Source: JAYEPK01 sp048569615
Lineage (GTDB): Archaea; Thermoplasmatota; Penumbrarchaeia; Penumbrarchaeales; Penumbrarchaeaceae
Direction: 5' to 3'
DNA: 64,000 nucleotides
Assembly: GCA_048569615.1 (NCBI GenBank)
Contig: JBLIRK010000008.1
Coordinates: 8,809 to 72,808 of the forward strand
The translations under genes were made by a program, and so were the position numbers. Below, piece by piece: positions 7,932-16,641 of the stretch. The first letter of the stretch is position 1. Each line of letters opens with the position of its first letter. The notes beneath the pieces were generated by a model. It searched no databases and was not told the origin of the DNA. It saw only the letters and a program-made list of their open reading frames with translations.

Positions 7932-10900
7932 ATGGATTTCACCACAGGAAGAAAAATCCGAGCGATACTGCTCGTCCACCTTTTGGTTCTTATGTCTTCG
8001 ACATTACTTTATCAATTCGCTCCCTTGCCGAGGGAGTTGTCACCATTGGGCCAGGCCGATGCTGACCTTGAAGTTTCAAATCCCATCGTTATAAATTACA
8101 ACAGCGGACTTTCCTCCCATCCGTCGGTCAGAAGCGGTGACGGGACGGGTCAGAAACCCTTCATCATATCCGATTATTCCATTGACTGCACATCATCAGG
8201 CCGAGCGGCCATAGCGATCCGCAATACCACATATTATGTGGTATTCAGGAATATCAGCATCCAGGCATCTTCGAACTCTCCCGCTATAATTTTATTGGCT
8301 CTCAATTCGGGAGGCTGGCAGGCCCAGAACATTGTTTTCGAGAACGTGACCGTGATCGGAGGAGGGCAGGCTGTTAACATGTATGTTCCACGAAGGGTCG
8401 TTTTCTCATCATGCAATTTCGACAATCCCTCGGGAACCGGTGATATAATTTTCGCATACTACGCCATTGAGAGCACTTTCATCAACTGCACGTTCGATTG
8501 TCCGGATATGGACATCGATATCGATTACTCGTCCACGTTCAATTTTCTGCAGAACAAAGGAAGGATAAGCAATTACCAGAACCTCAATTGGAGATATTCC
8601 AACTTCGCCAATAACACTTTGGTCGTGAATAATCTTGAGCTCCAATCCGGTTACGCATCAGACCTTCAGGGGAACCACCTTACTTCAAAGGATGATTCCA
8701 CCTATCTTATCACCTTGGCTGACTGCAACCGGATCAAGATCGCCAACAACACCCTCCATGGGGGAGCCGATACTATCCTGGTCTATCATCCCAATTCATA
8801 TTCGCCCGTTTATACCAACTACCCCAAGGCAGCCTCCCTGAGGTTCGAATATAATTGGATAAACCGCTCCACTGGCAGGGGTATCTATTTCTATTACGCA
8901 ACCGGACATCCAGCCCTTACCTATGTCAACGTTCTTTTCAACAGGATAACAAACTGCTCATCCTTCGGGATATCGATCAGGGGCGGCGGGCACGCCACAA
9001 CCGTGATATGGCACAACGTATTCGAATATAATCACGGTTCCGGCACTACCTATTCAGCAAGCAATACACAGGCCGAGGATTACTACGCTCAACTCTCCTG
9101 GGACAATGGCGAGATCGGCAATTTCTGGAGGGACTTCACCGGACCGGACATGGAAAATGACGGTTTCGTCGACGGCTCTGGATACGGCATACAGGCATAT
9201 ACATCACAGAAGGACGAGCATCCCGTTACCAATCCCTACTTCGACTTCGAAGTTCCTTATCTCAAGGTGCTTTCACCCAGGGGCAGGTTCCCATCCAATT
9301 CCTATCTCAACCTCTCATGGGAGACCTATGATTCCCTGAGCGGGATGCAGAGGATGGAGATAAGGCAGGGGCTCCAGCCGTGGATTGATGTCACCCATAG
9401 GACCCATTACGGCATATACCTGGTCCAGGGATCCCACAGACTCAAGTTCAGGGCAACCGACAACGGGAATCTCTACAACCTCATAGAGATGGACGTGATA
9501 ATTAACCAGACCAAGAAGCCCTTCGATATAACCACACCCCCGGATGGGAGCTTCCACGGCTCAACGAACATCCAGTTCAGCTGGGGCCTCATTCCGGAGT
9601 TCGTTCCCAGGAATATGAGCACCAGCCTTGACGGAGATGCACCGGTTGAAAGGAATCCGACGAGCGATTTCACGTTGTCGGCTCCGGAAGGAAATCACCA
9701 GGTCGTCATGAGGTTCTACGACCATTACAACAACTTGATCTCACACACGGTAACCTTTACAGTTGACCTCACGGACCCCGTTATCGACATCACCTTTCCC
9801 GCACAGGGATCCGTTATTTCAAACAACCTGGTCCATTTCAGATGGGACGCCAGCGACAATACGGAAGTTGACAAGGTCCTCGTAAGCATAGATCAGGGAG
9901 ATATGGTTGAAAAGGGAGGCAATGGTTTCGATGAACTCCTTGACGGCGGCCCCCATACCATAACGGTAACCGCCGTCGACCTGGCGGGGAACATGGAGCA
10001 GGATTCCCTGGCATTCGTAGTTTCCAAGAATACCTCGCTGAACATTATCTCACCTAGACTGAGCAGGCCAACGAAGGAAACCTCTCTGGTGGTTTCCTGG
10101 GAATATCTTATAGCGGACCTCGGAATCGGGCAGGTGGAAGTGAAGCTCGACAATAAGGCCCCTGCGACGCTCGGACCTGGGACGCTCTCCTACGAAATGG
10201 AGATATTGGAAGAGGGCGAGCACAGGATATCGGTCATAGCGGAGGACCTGGCAGGGAACGTAGTATCCGATTCAGTTGACGTGATAGTTGACTGGACCCC
10301 TCCTACGATCGGTTTCGTTTATCCGGAACCCGGAGTCTTTCTGAATACCTCAAAGCTCAGCATAGAATGGAGCTCCTACGAGCGTTGGGGTTTCGACCAT
10401 TACGAGCTATATGTGGACGGGAATTTGCAGAGCGGCGGACTCACACAGGGAAGATACAACCTCGAACTTGGACCGGGACAGCATGACATACTCGTCAAGG
10501 CCTTTGACCAAGCAGGGAACATGGGGAGGGAGAACATAACCGTGAACATAGACCTGAGCTCCCCGACGCTTAGGATCCTCGAACCCCTTGACGACGTGAT
10601 CACAGATCAGTATGTCACCTTCAAGTGGGAATCCGAGGATGATTCGGGAATCTCGCACATGAACTTCACCCTGGATGGAAAGAGGACCGATGTGGGGCTT
10701 TCTACAAGCAGGCAGGTCCAGCTATCGGAAGGAAAACATAAATTCGTACTGTATTCCGTGGATATTGCCGGAAACGTAAGGAGCATCTCGAAGGAATACA
10801 TCGTGGACCTTACGGAGCCGGTGATCAGGATCGAGAACATATCCAGCGGCTACATAAAGCAGTGGAGGGGTTATCTCAAATGGAGCATCGAGGAGGCAGT

Positions 10901-11861
10901 TGGTCTGAAAAGCCTGGTCCTGAAGGTGGATGATACAACATATCAGATCGATGTCCATTCGACCTTCTTCGAACAGGAGCTTAACGAAGGTGAGCATACC
11001 ATCGTCATGAAAGCCACCGACATGGGCGGTCATACAACAACGGTGACGATGAACTTCATTATCGATCTCAGCTTACCCAAGCTCTCCAAACCCTCCGAAG
11101 AGACCATCGTAAAGGGATCATCCGCAGAGATATTCTGGGAGCTGTCGGAAAGTGAAAATAATCTCACATGGAGCCTTCACCTTGACGGAAGTGAGGTTAG
11201 AACAAGCATTCCGCTTTCAAACGGCCGTTTCAAGTTTGCGGAGCTGTCCCCGGGGAACCACTCGGCGATATTGACACTTGAAGACCAGGCCGGAAACACC
11301 AGGGAGCTTGTTTGGGACTTCGTCATCCAAGATACAAAGGGCGGGGGATCCCATGGAGGAGGTGGGAGCGCGATGATTGCCATTGCGATAATACTCCTGG
11401 TACTTGTCGGAGCAGCAGGGATGGGGGGTTTCTTCTGGTTGAAGGGAAGGAAAAGGGAAGAGAAGAAGGTACTCAAATTGAGCGAGGCCGCCAAGAAGCC
11501 GGATAAAATCAAGATAGGGGGCGGGCCCGCTCATGCAAAACCCCTCACACCACCGGTGAGACCAGCCCCTATGCATCATCACCATGCACATACAGGACAC
11601 GGCCCAGGATCGGGGCCGGAAAAGACCGGAGGAGAACACGGTTACATCAGGCCTGAAACAAAAAAGAAGAAAAAGCCGGAGAAGGTCATAGTGGATGCTC
11701 CCATCCATAAGAAAGAGCCGGAGGTCCAGAAGAAGAAGGACAGACCGATCTTCATCCCACCCGAGGAGAAGAAGGGTGAAAGTGTCGAGGAATGGGGCGA
11801 GATCGAGGATTGGGAGGAGACCGAAGAGATCGAGGAATGGTCGGAGATGGAGGAGCTTTGA
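7932..11861 (+). CDS. Giant surface protein: beta-helix plus Ig-like repeats, membrane anchor, charged cytoplasmic tail
   Basis: 1309 residues. A signal peptide (hydrophobic residues about 10-28) precedes a right-handed parallel beta-helix region (about 50-430) of the NosD/pectate-lyase type, introduced by GDGTGQKPFIISDY and closed by a FWRDFTGPDMENDGFVDG loop. Then come about seven Ig-like repeats of roughly 90 residues, each with VDLTDPVIDI-type openings and HTITVTAVDLAGN-type endings. A single membrane span lies at about 1147-1168, followed by a cytoplasmic tail of about 140 residues that is lysine/proline-rich, holds a histidine cluster (MHHHHAHTGHG) and ends in tryptophan-acidic repeats (EEWGEIEDWEE). 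A TATA box lies near 7849-7860. The stop overlaps the start of the phosphatase gene. Likely an adhesin, receptor or scaffold; no catalytic motif was recognised. Confidence 0.85.
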   Translation: MDFTTGRKIRAILLVHLLVLMSSTLLYQFAPLPRELSPLGQADADLEVSNPIVINYNSGLSSHPSVRSGDGTGQKPFIISDYSIDCTSSGRAAIAIRNTTYYVVFRNISIQASSNSPAIILLALNSGGWQAQNIVFENVTVIGGGQAVNMYVPRRVVFSSCNFDNPSGTGDIIFAYYAIESTFINCTFDCPDMDIDIDYSSTFNFLQNKGRISNYQNLNWRYSNFANNTLVVNNLELQSGYASDLQGNHLTSKDDSTYLITLADCNRIKIANNTLHGGADTILVYHPNSYSPVYTNYPKAASLRFEYNWINRSTGRGIYFYYATGHPALTYVNVLFNRITNCSSFGISIRGGGHATTVIWHNVFEYNHGSGTTYSASNTQAEDYYAQLSWDNGEIGNFWRDFTGPDMENDGFVDGSGYGIQAYTSQKDEHPVTNPYFDFEVPYLKVLSPRGRFPSNSYLNLSWETYDSLSGMQRMEIRQGLQPWIDVTHRTHYGIYLVQGSHRLKFRATDNGNLYNLIEMDVIINQTKKPFDITTPPDGSFHGSTNIQFSWGLIPEFVPRNMSTSLDGDAPVERNPTSDFTLSAPEGNHQVVMRFYDHYNNLISHTVTFTVDLTDPVIDITFPAQGSVISNNLVHFRWDASDNTEVDKVLVSIDQGDMVEKGGNGFDELLDGGPHTITVTAVDLAGNMEQDSLAFVVSKNTSLNIISPRLSRPTKETSLVVSWEYLIADLGIGQVEVKLDNKAPATLGPGTLSYEMEILEEGEHRISVIAEDLAGNVVSDSVDVIVDWTPPTIGFVYPEPGVFLNTSKLSIEWSSYERWGFDHYELYVDGNLQSGGLTQGRYNLELGPGQHDILVKAFDQAGNMGRENITVNIDLSSPTLRILEPLDDVITDQYVTFKWESEDDSGISHMNFTLDGKRTDVGLSTSRQVQLSEGKHKFVLYSVDIAGNVRSISKEYIVDLTEPVIRIENISSGYIKQWRGYLKWSIEEAVGLKSLVLKVDDTTYQIDVHSTFFEQELNEGEHTIVMKATDMGGHTTTVTMNFIIDLSLPKLSKPSEETIVKGSSAEIFWELSESENNLTWSLHLDGSEVRTSIPLSNGRFKFAELSPGNHSAILTLEDQAGNTRELVWDFVIQDTKGGGSHGGGGSAMIAIAIILLVLVGAAGMGGFFWLKGRKREEKKVLKLSEAAKKPDKIKIGGGPAHAKPLTPPVRPAPMHHHHAHTGHGPGSGPEKTGGEHGYIRPETKKKKKPEKVIVDAPIHKKEPEVQKKKDRPIFIPPEEKKGESVEEWGEIEDWEETEEIEEWSEMEEL

Positions 11862-12340
11862 TGGGGCTCACCCCGGAGGAGGCCGCCAAATGGTCAAGGT
11901 ACGGAATGGCACCGTATAACTGGATACTCGACGGAAAGCTTCTGGCATCCGTATACCCAAAGGACCTCGATTATCTAGTACATCTACGTGATAAGGAGGG
12001 CATATTGACCTCCGTGAACCTGTCCGAGAGTCCGTGGCCGGCCGGATGGATCGAGGCATCCCGAATCTATCATCATCATTTCCCTGTGATAGATATGTCC
12101 GTTCCCACCGAGGAGGACGTGAGGAGCATCATCTCGCTCATCGATTCATACCCTGGCCCGGTTATGGTCCACTGCGCTGCAGGGATAGGAAGGACCGGGA
12201 CAGTGATAGCGTTATACCTTGTGGAGCATGGGATGGAGCCCGAAAAAGCCATATCCCTGGTAAGGGAGAAGAGAGGTGGCTCGATACAGACCATGCCCCA
12301 GGAGATGATGGTCAGACAATGGGCAGCGGCAGGGAAGTGA
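11861..12340 (+). CDS. Dual-specificity/tyrosine protein phosphatase
   Basis: 159 residues from ATG 11861, which overlaps the upstream TGA (TGATG); a GGAGATGGAGGAG ribosome site lies just before. The P-loop HCAAGIGRTG (Cys105, Arg111) is the complete CX5R signature of cysteine-dependent phosphatases, and Asp79 in VIDMSVPT is in the position of the general acid. It is short, with no extra domains, and resembles archaeal small dual-specificity phosphatases. Translational coupling to the giant surface protein with a long cytoplasmic tail suggests a shared job, possibly acting on that tail or on sugar phosphates handled by the following nucleotidyltransferase (inference). Confidence 0.9.
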   Translation: MGLTPEEAAKWSRYGMAPYNWILDGKLLASVYPKDLDYLVHLRDKEGILTSVNLSESPWPAGWIEASRIYHHHFPVIDMSVPTEEDVRSIISLIDSYPGPVMVHCAAGIGRTGTVIALYLVEHGMEPEKAISLVREKRGGSIQTMPQEMMVRQWAAAGK

Positions 12341-12344
12341 AGTG

Positions 12345-13079
12345 ATGGACGTCATCGTGCTCGCAGGCGGTTTCGCAAAGAGGATGTGGCCATTGACAAA
12401 GGAAAGGCCGAAACACCTGCTCCCGGTGGGGGGCAGGCCGATGCTCTCCTACACCCTTGAAACACTGGTCGGGATGGAAGGTGTGGATATGATATACGTA
12501 TCGACGAACGAGGCCTTCCAAGATCAGTTCGGGGAGTTCCTGGAGAGATACCCCCCATCCAAGGTCAAGCTTGTCATTGAGCCCTCCCCCACCGAGGACA
12601 GGAAAATGGGCTCAATCGGAGGAATGGGATACCTGATAGACAAGGAAGGGCTCTCCAGGGATACCATGATAATAGGAGGCGACAACCTTTTCGAATTTCA
12701 TCCTTCGGAGGCCGTGGATGTTTTCAAGAGGGAGGGCAAGGACCTGGTCGCCGTATATGACGTCGGGACCAAGGAAAGGGCCAGACTTTACGGTATCGTG
12801 GACATAGATGATGACAACGTGATCGAGGAATTCCTGGAGAAGCCAGGCGATCCTCCATCAACGCTGGCGGCAACCGCTTTCTACATCTTCAGGGCCGAAA
12901 CTGTTGGACTTGTGCTCAAATATCTGGAAGAGGGAGGTAAGCCCGATGCACTAGGGCATTTCATCACCTATCTTGTGAATATTCATCCGGTTTATGCCTG
13001 GAAGTTCGATGGGATCTGGTTCGACATCGGATCCCTGGACATATACCGGGAGGCTGATTCCTACTTTGGAGGAAGATAG
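12345..13079 (+). CDS. Sugar-phosphate nucleotidyltransferase
   Basis: About 244 residues. The N-terminus VIVLAGGFAKRMWPLTKERPKHLLPVGGRPML is the nucleotide-binding signature of glucose-1-phosphate thymidylyl/uridylyl and mannose-1-phosphate guanylyltransferases. IIGGDNLFEF supplies the Mg-binding aspartate and AATAFYIFRAE the product-binding strand. It lacks the C-terminal left-handed beta-helix acyltransferase domain of bifunctional members. I prefer ATG 12345; a GTG codon immediately before (12342) is in frame. Only 4 bp separate it from the phosphatase stop, so it is co-transcribed. It probably makes a nucleotide sugar for surface glycosylation; the sugar and base cannot be told from sequence. 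Confidence 0.9.
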   Translation: MDVIVLAGGFAKRMWPLTKERPKHLLPVGGRPMLSYTLETLVGMEGVDMIYVSTNEAFQDQFGEFLERYPPSKVKLVIEPSPTEDRKMGSIGGMGYLIDKEGLSRDTMIIGGDNLFEFHPSEAVDVFKREGKDLVAVYDVGTKERARLYGIVDIDDDNVIEEFLEKPGDPPSTLAATAFYIFRAETVGLVLKYLEEGGKPDALGHFITYLVNIHPVYAWKFDGIWFDIGSLDIYREADSYFGGR

Positions 13080-13179
13080 CTCCCTTTCCTATCCTTACCT
13101 ATCTGGAAGGATGACCTTACTTTCTACCAAACTCCCGAAAATGATATTGGGAAGGAGTTCGAGTTAGGAGGGGGAGCAC

Positions 13180-14598
13180 ATGGGAACAAGATTGGAGCAT
13201 GCCTTGATCCTTCTTATCACGATATCTTCCATGGCGGCGGTCCTCGGCACCATCGATGCCGAGGTCGAGGAGCCAAATTATTTTTCAGGTGCCATCAAGA
13301 TCGAAGGGCGCAATATCTCGGTCCCAGAAGGATTCGAGACCACGGGGAGCGGTACCTTGGAGGATCCCCTAATCATTGGGCCGGTCTGGCTGAACAATAC
13401 GGATGGTCCCGCCATCTCGGTGAGGAACAGTTCCGCCCACATCATCATCAGGAGTGCGGCTGCAACCTTTGGAATCTGGAACCGGTCCGATGGGATATTC
13501 GTTGCGAATTCCACCAACGTGACGCTCGTGGACTGTTACGTCCAGAACTGCTATATCGGCCTTCACATCGATAATTCAACTGGTGTGCAGGCGGTGGGCT
13601 GCGATCTCTCCGGGAACCGCTACGGCGTTCTTGCAAGGAAAAGCCCGCTGACATCCATCAGGGACTGTTCCATGAACGGAAACCTCATAGACGGCGTCCT
13701 GATGGAGGATTCCGCAAACTGCACATTATCCTACTGCCAGCTCATATCCAACTCCGCCCGCATATCGAACGACGCGGCTGTCAGGGCTGTCAGATCATCC
13801 GGCTTCATCGTGCAGGGATGCGAGATCAGAATGAACTACGGGACCGGGATATTCTTTCAAGGTCCCATGGCGGACTCGATCGCAATGGACTGCGATATCA
13901 ACTACAACAACGAGGGATTGATACTATCAGATTGCCGGCATGCGAGGGTGCAGGGCATCGAACTGATCATCAACATGAAGGCCATGGTCCTCGAAGGCTT
14001 GAGACATTGCACCTTCTCCGATTCATTCGTTTACAGGAACGGGGAGGGCATCCTCCTCAATTCGGTAGAAGAGTCCTACTTCAGCAGGATGGAGTTCCTG
14101 GAGTGCGGCTACGGCCTCGATGTCAGGGATTCTCATTCCAACATGTTCGACAACAACTCCTTCGAAGGTACAAGATCCTTTGATATCGTCCTTGGGGACC
14201 CCGATGATGAAACGCTCTCATCCGACCACAACGTTCTGATCGGCAATCTCTTCCAGAAGGATAGCAAGGTCCTTCCCTCCGTCCACGACCACGGAACGGG
14301 CAACATCTGGGACCTTGATGGCAGCGGCAACACATGGTCAGGCTCGCAGCTTGTGGATGAGGACGCTGACGAGGTGGGAGACCAGCCCTTCCGGATAAAC
14401 GGAACGGCGGGATCGGCGGATCACTTTCCCAGAACCGACTTCCTGAAGGAGCCGGAAGGGGGCGAAAACACACCAGATACGGAGAAAGTGGAGGATAACA
14501 AAGAGGGCCAGCTCCTGGTGCTTTTCGTTGCGGTTCTGGTAGCAGTGCTCCTCCTTATGCTGCTCACTTTGGTGACCGGTGCCAGGGATGGAAGATGA
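13180..14598 (+). CDS. Beta-helix (NosD-like) surface protein with C-terminal membrane anchor
   Basis: 472 residues. Signal peptide (about 1-27), then GSGTLEDPLIIGPVWLN, the same entry motif seen in the two giant surface proteins of this window, followed by about ten parallel beta-helix coils with N-x-S/T rich turns (for example NNTDGP, NSTNVT, NNSFEG) and a terminal WSGSQLVDEDADEVGDQPF cap. A membrane span (about 445-465) and a short basic end anchor it. AGGAGGGGG precedes the ATG. 100 bp downstream of the nucleotidyltransferase; perhaps the same transcript. No catalytic residues recognised; adhesion or glycan-binding is plausible. Confidence 0.85.
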   Translation: MGTRLEHALILLITISSMAAVLGTIDAEVEEPNYFSGAIKIEGRNISVPEGFETTGSGTLEDPLIIGPVWLNNTDGPAISVRNSSAHIIIRSAAATFGIWNRSDGIFVANSTNVTLVDCYVQNCYIGLHIDNSTGVQAVGCDLSGNRYGVLARKSPLTSIRDCSMNGNLIDGVLMEDSANCTLSYCQLISNSARISNDAAVRAVRSSGFIVQGCEIRMNYGTGIFFQGPMADSIAMDCDINYNNEGLILSDCRHARVQGIELIINMKAMVLEGLRHCTFSDSFVYRNGEGILLNSVEESYFSRMEFLECGYGLDVRDSHSNMFDNNSFEGTRSFDIVLGDPDDETLSSDHNVLIGNLFQKDSKVLPSVHDHGTGNIWDLDGSGNTWSGSQLVDEDADEVGDQPFRINGTAGSADHFPRTDFLKEPEGGENTPDTEKVEDNKEGQLLVLFVAVLVAVLLLMLLTLVTGARDGR

Positions 14599-14600
14599 GC

Positions 14601-15296
14601 TCAGATTATCTTCCCGGTGCTGGTCACCCTTATTCTCGTTTCATCGATATTATAGGTCAGCTGGACGTTCTTCTGCTGGATCGAGAACTTCTTGACCTGT
14701 ATGGTATGGTAGATACCTTCGATTATCCTGACGGTGTCCAGCTGGATCAGGCCGTCGAACTTGTCGATGACCGACTGCATCTCCCTCTCGTGGAGTATGT
14801 CCGCCATCAGAAAGACCACCGCAATGCCCTTCTTCATGGCGATGTCGCGGATCATGATTATGAAATCTCCGGCGTCCTTCAGACCGAAGGTCTCGATGAA
14901 AAATGTAAGTGGATTGATCAGGACCCTGTTCACCTCCTTCTCATCCAGACCCCTCATGTGCTCGATGATCCTTGCCGGTACGGCGTTGATGAAGAACTTG
15001 CTGTATTCCGGGCAGGCATCTATGAACTGGAGGTTCTCCAGCTTGTTCTTCTCAAGATTATCGGTCATGAGCTCCATTATCTCGTCGCTTGAGGCTTCCA
15101 CATCGTAGAATGCCACCTTCTCCCCCCTGTCCATCCCGCATTTCAGGAAATGGTAGCCGAAGAGGTCCTTGCGGGAGCCGGGATCGCCGACGTAGAGAAT
15201 GATGGCTCCCTTCTTGAACCCTCCTTTGTGAAGAGCCTCGTCCAGTGAAGGTATTCCGCTCGATATGTAGCGGTTCGTTTGGGACTGATCGGACAT
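14601..15296 (-). CDS. RecA/RAD55-like ATPase with altered Walker A
   Basis: 231 residues, similar in layout to single-domain archaeal RAD55/KaiC-like proteins: SSGIPSLDEALHKGGF before the P-loop, then GDPGSRKD in the Walker A position. The lysine is kept but the Ser/Thr that binds Mg is aspartate (GDPGSRKD instead of GxxGxGKT/S), so nucleotide hydrolysis may be lost. The Walker B position reads VNRVLINPLTFF, where an acidic residue would be expected. FYDVEASSDEIME follows as in the family. Its stop is 2 bp from the stop of the convergent beta-helix gene. Probably a regulatory or signalling ATP-binding paralogue rather than a recombinase. Confidence 0.75.
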   Translation of the reverse strand: MSDQSQTNRYISSGIPSLDEALHKGGFKKGAIILYVGDPGSRKDLFGYHFLKCGMDRGEKVAFYDVEASSDEIMELMTDNLEKNKLENLQFIDACPEYSKFFINAVPARIIEHMRGLDEKEVNRVLINPLTFFIETFGLKDAGDFIIMIRDIAMKKGIAVVFLMADILHEREMQSVIDKFDGLIQLDTVRIIEGIYHTIQVKKFSIQQKNVQLTYNIDETRIRVTSTGKII

Positions 15297-15355
15297 GATG
15301 CTGATAAATGCAGGATTTTATTTATTGGTTGCCAGGGAAAGCCCTGCTTACCTAT

Positions 15356-16069
15356 TCAGTTCTTCCTTCCGGTATCAAGCTTCCTCCCGACCTCCCTCAG
15401 GACCCTTTTGGGGAGCACATCCCTGTGCTCTTCGATGAAGCCGATCACCGGCTCCTTGTCGATCTTCGAAAGCTCCCTCAAAGCCCAGGAAAGGGCCTTG
15501 GCCACCATTTCATCCCGGTCCTCTGCAAGCAGCCTGCACACCATCAGGGTCCTGTTGACATCGCCCCTGCCCCCCCTTGCCTTCTGATTCAGGGCTATCG
15601 TGCATACCAGCGAAGATCTCCTTATCCACCTGTCCTCCGATGCCGCCCACCCCTTCAAGGTGTCATCGGATATCCGGCCTTCCCTCCAAGCCACTCCGGC
15701 AAGGAGGGCGGAGAATGTGTCCACGGATACCCAGTTGTCGAGGCCTTTCCTTAGGTCGTAAAGGTCGCTCATTGCAAGCGAGTGGAGGGCTTCCCTGTCC
15801 TTGGAGAGGAGCTCGTAAGCGGTCTGCTGGCATTCGAAAACGGAGGTGTCAACAAGTGCCTTGGCAAGAGCTATGCGCTCTTCAAGGGGCTCCCCCTTGA
15901 TACGTTTTCGAAGGGAATTCGTTACCTTCTTTTGGTCGGGAACCTTGACCCCCAATGTGTGGAAGCTGGTTGGATAGTATCCCTTTGCCTTCTCCCTTCT
16001 CTTTTCATCCGCAGCGGATCCAAGCTCAGATACGGTCCTTTCCACCTCTTCCTCGATAATCAAATCCAT
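15356..16069 (-). CDS. AlkD-like DNA alkylation repair (HEAT-repeat) protein
   Basis: 237 residues from ATG 16069 (TGATG overlap with the upstream gene; a longer frame to 16159 lies inside that gene). Matches the DNA-alkylation-repair family of all-helical HEAT-like repeat glycosylases: YYPTSFHTLGVKVPDQKKV near the N-terminus, VFECQQTAYELL, NWVSVDTFSALL, and RWIRRSSLVCTIAL with ALSWALRELSK at the C-terminus. Members excise N3- and N7-alkylated purines without base flipping. The tryptophan/aspartate pair of AlkD can be matched only tentatively (NWVSVD). Last gene of a tightly coupled trio with a YdeI-like and a steroid-reductase-like protein. Confidence 0.85.
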   Translation of the reverse strand: MDLIIEEEVERTVSELGSAADEKRREKAKGYYPTSFHTLGVKVPDQKKVTNSLRKRIKGEPLEERIALAKALVDTSVFECQQTAYELLSKDREALHSLAMSDLYDLRKGLDNWVSVDTFSALLAGVAWREGRISDDTLKGWAASEDRWIRRSSLVCTIALNQKARGGRGDVNRTLMVCRLLAEDRDEMVAKALSWALRELSKIDKEPVIGFIEEHRDVLPKRVLREVGRKLDTGRKN

Positions 16070-16641
16070 CACCTGCTCCTTCTCTCTCTCTTCATCATCC
16101 TTGCTGCTTCGGCCGCCCTTCTCCGCCTGGTATCCTCCTTCTTGGCGGAGGAGATCCAACCAAGATATCTCTTCTTATGTGAGGGGGGCAGGGATTCGAA
16201 TGCCTTCGACGCTTCATCGTCGGCCTCGAGTTCACTGCGCAGTTCGTTAGGCATCTCTATCACGGTGCCGTCCGGTTCTTCGCCGGGATGACATTTCACG
16301 GGATCCCTTTCCTCGTAGGCCTCGAGCCCGGACCTGGTCATCTTCCCCCGACTGACCATGTCCTGCACCCTTTCTATATTGGACCTCGACCAAACGGAGC
16401 CCTTCCTCCTCCTAGTGAACCGGACGGCAAAACGGTCATCGTCCAACCTAAGGGTCTTGCCGTCTATCCATCCGAAACAAACGGCCTCCTCCACCGCCTC
16501 ACTGTATCGGAGTTTGGAGCCCCTAACGTGTTTTTTATAAATGGCCACCCAAACCTCACTCGATACTTCGTGGTTACTCTCGAGCCAATTCCTCCATTCT
16601 TTCCTATTTAAGGGAGACAAGAGAGCTCCGATCTCTTCCAT
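16069..16641 (-). CDS. YdeI/OmpD-associated (bacteriocin-protection) family protein
   Basis: 190 residues. The block WLESNHEVSSEVWVAIYKK, then GSKLRYSEAVEEAVCFGWIDGK and FTRRRKGSVWSRSNIERV is diagnostic of the YdeI family, found mostly in bacteria. The C-terminal third is a charged helical extension (LPPSHKKRYLGWISSAKKEDTRRRR), also normal. Biochemical role unknown; family members have been linked to envelope stress and antimicrobial resistance. Start at ATG 16641, overlapping the upstream TGA; a GTG directly before is in frame. Coupled on both sides, which argues for a common function with the two neighbours or joint acquisition from bacteria. Confidence 0.88.
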   Translation of the reverse strand: MEEIGALLSPLNRKEWRNWLESNHEVSSEVWVAIYKKHVRGSKLRYSEAVEEAVCFGWIDGKTLRLDDDRFAVRFTRRRKGSVWSRSNIERVQDMVSRGKMTRSGLEAYEERDPVKCHPGEEPDGTVIEMPNELRSELEADDEASKAFESLPPSHKKRYLGWISSAKKEDTRRRRAAEAARMMKRERRSR

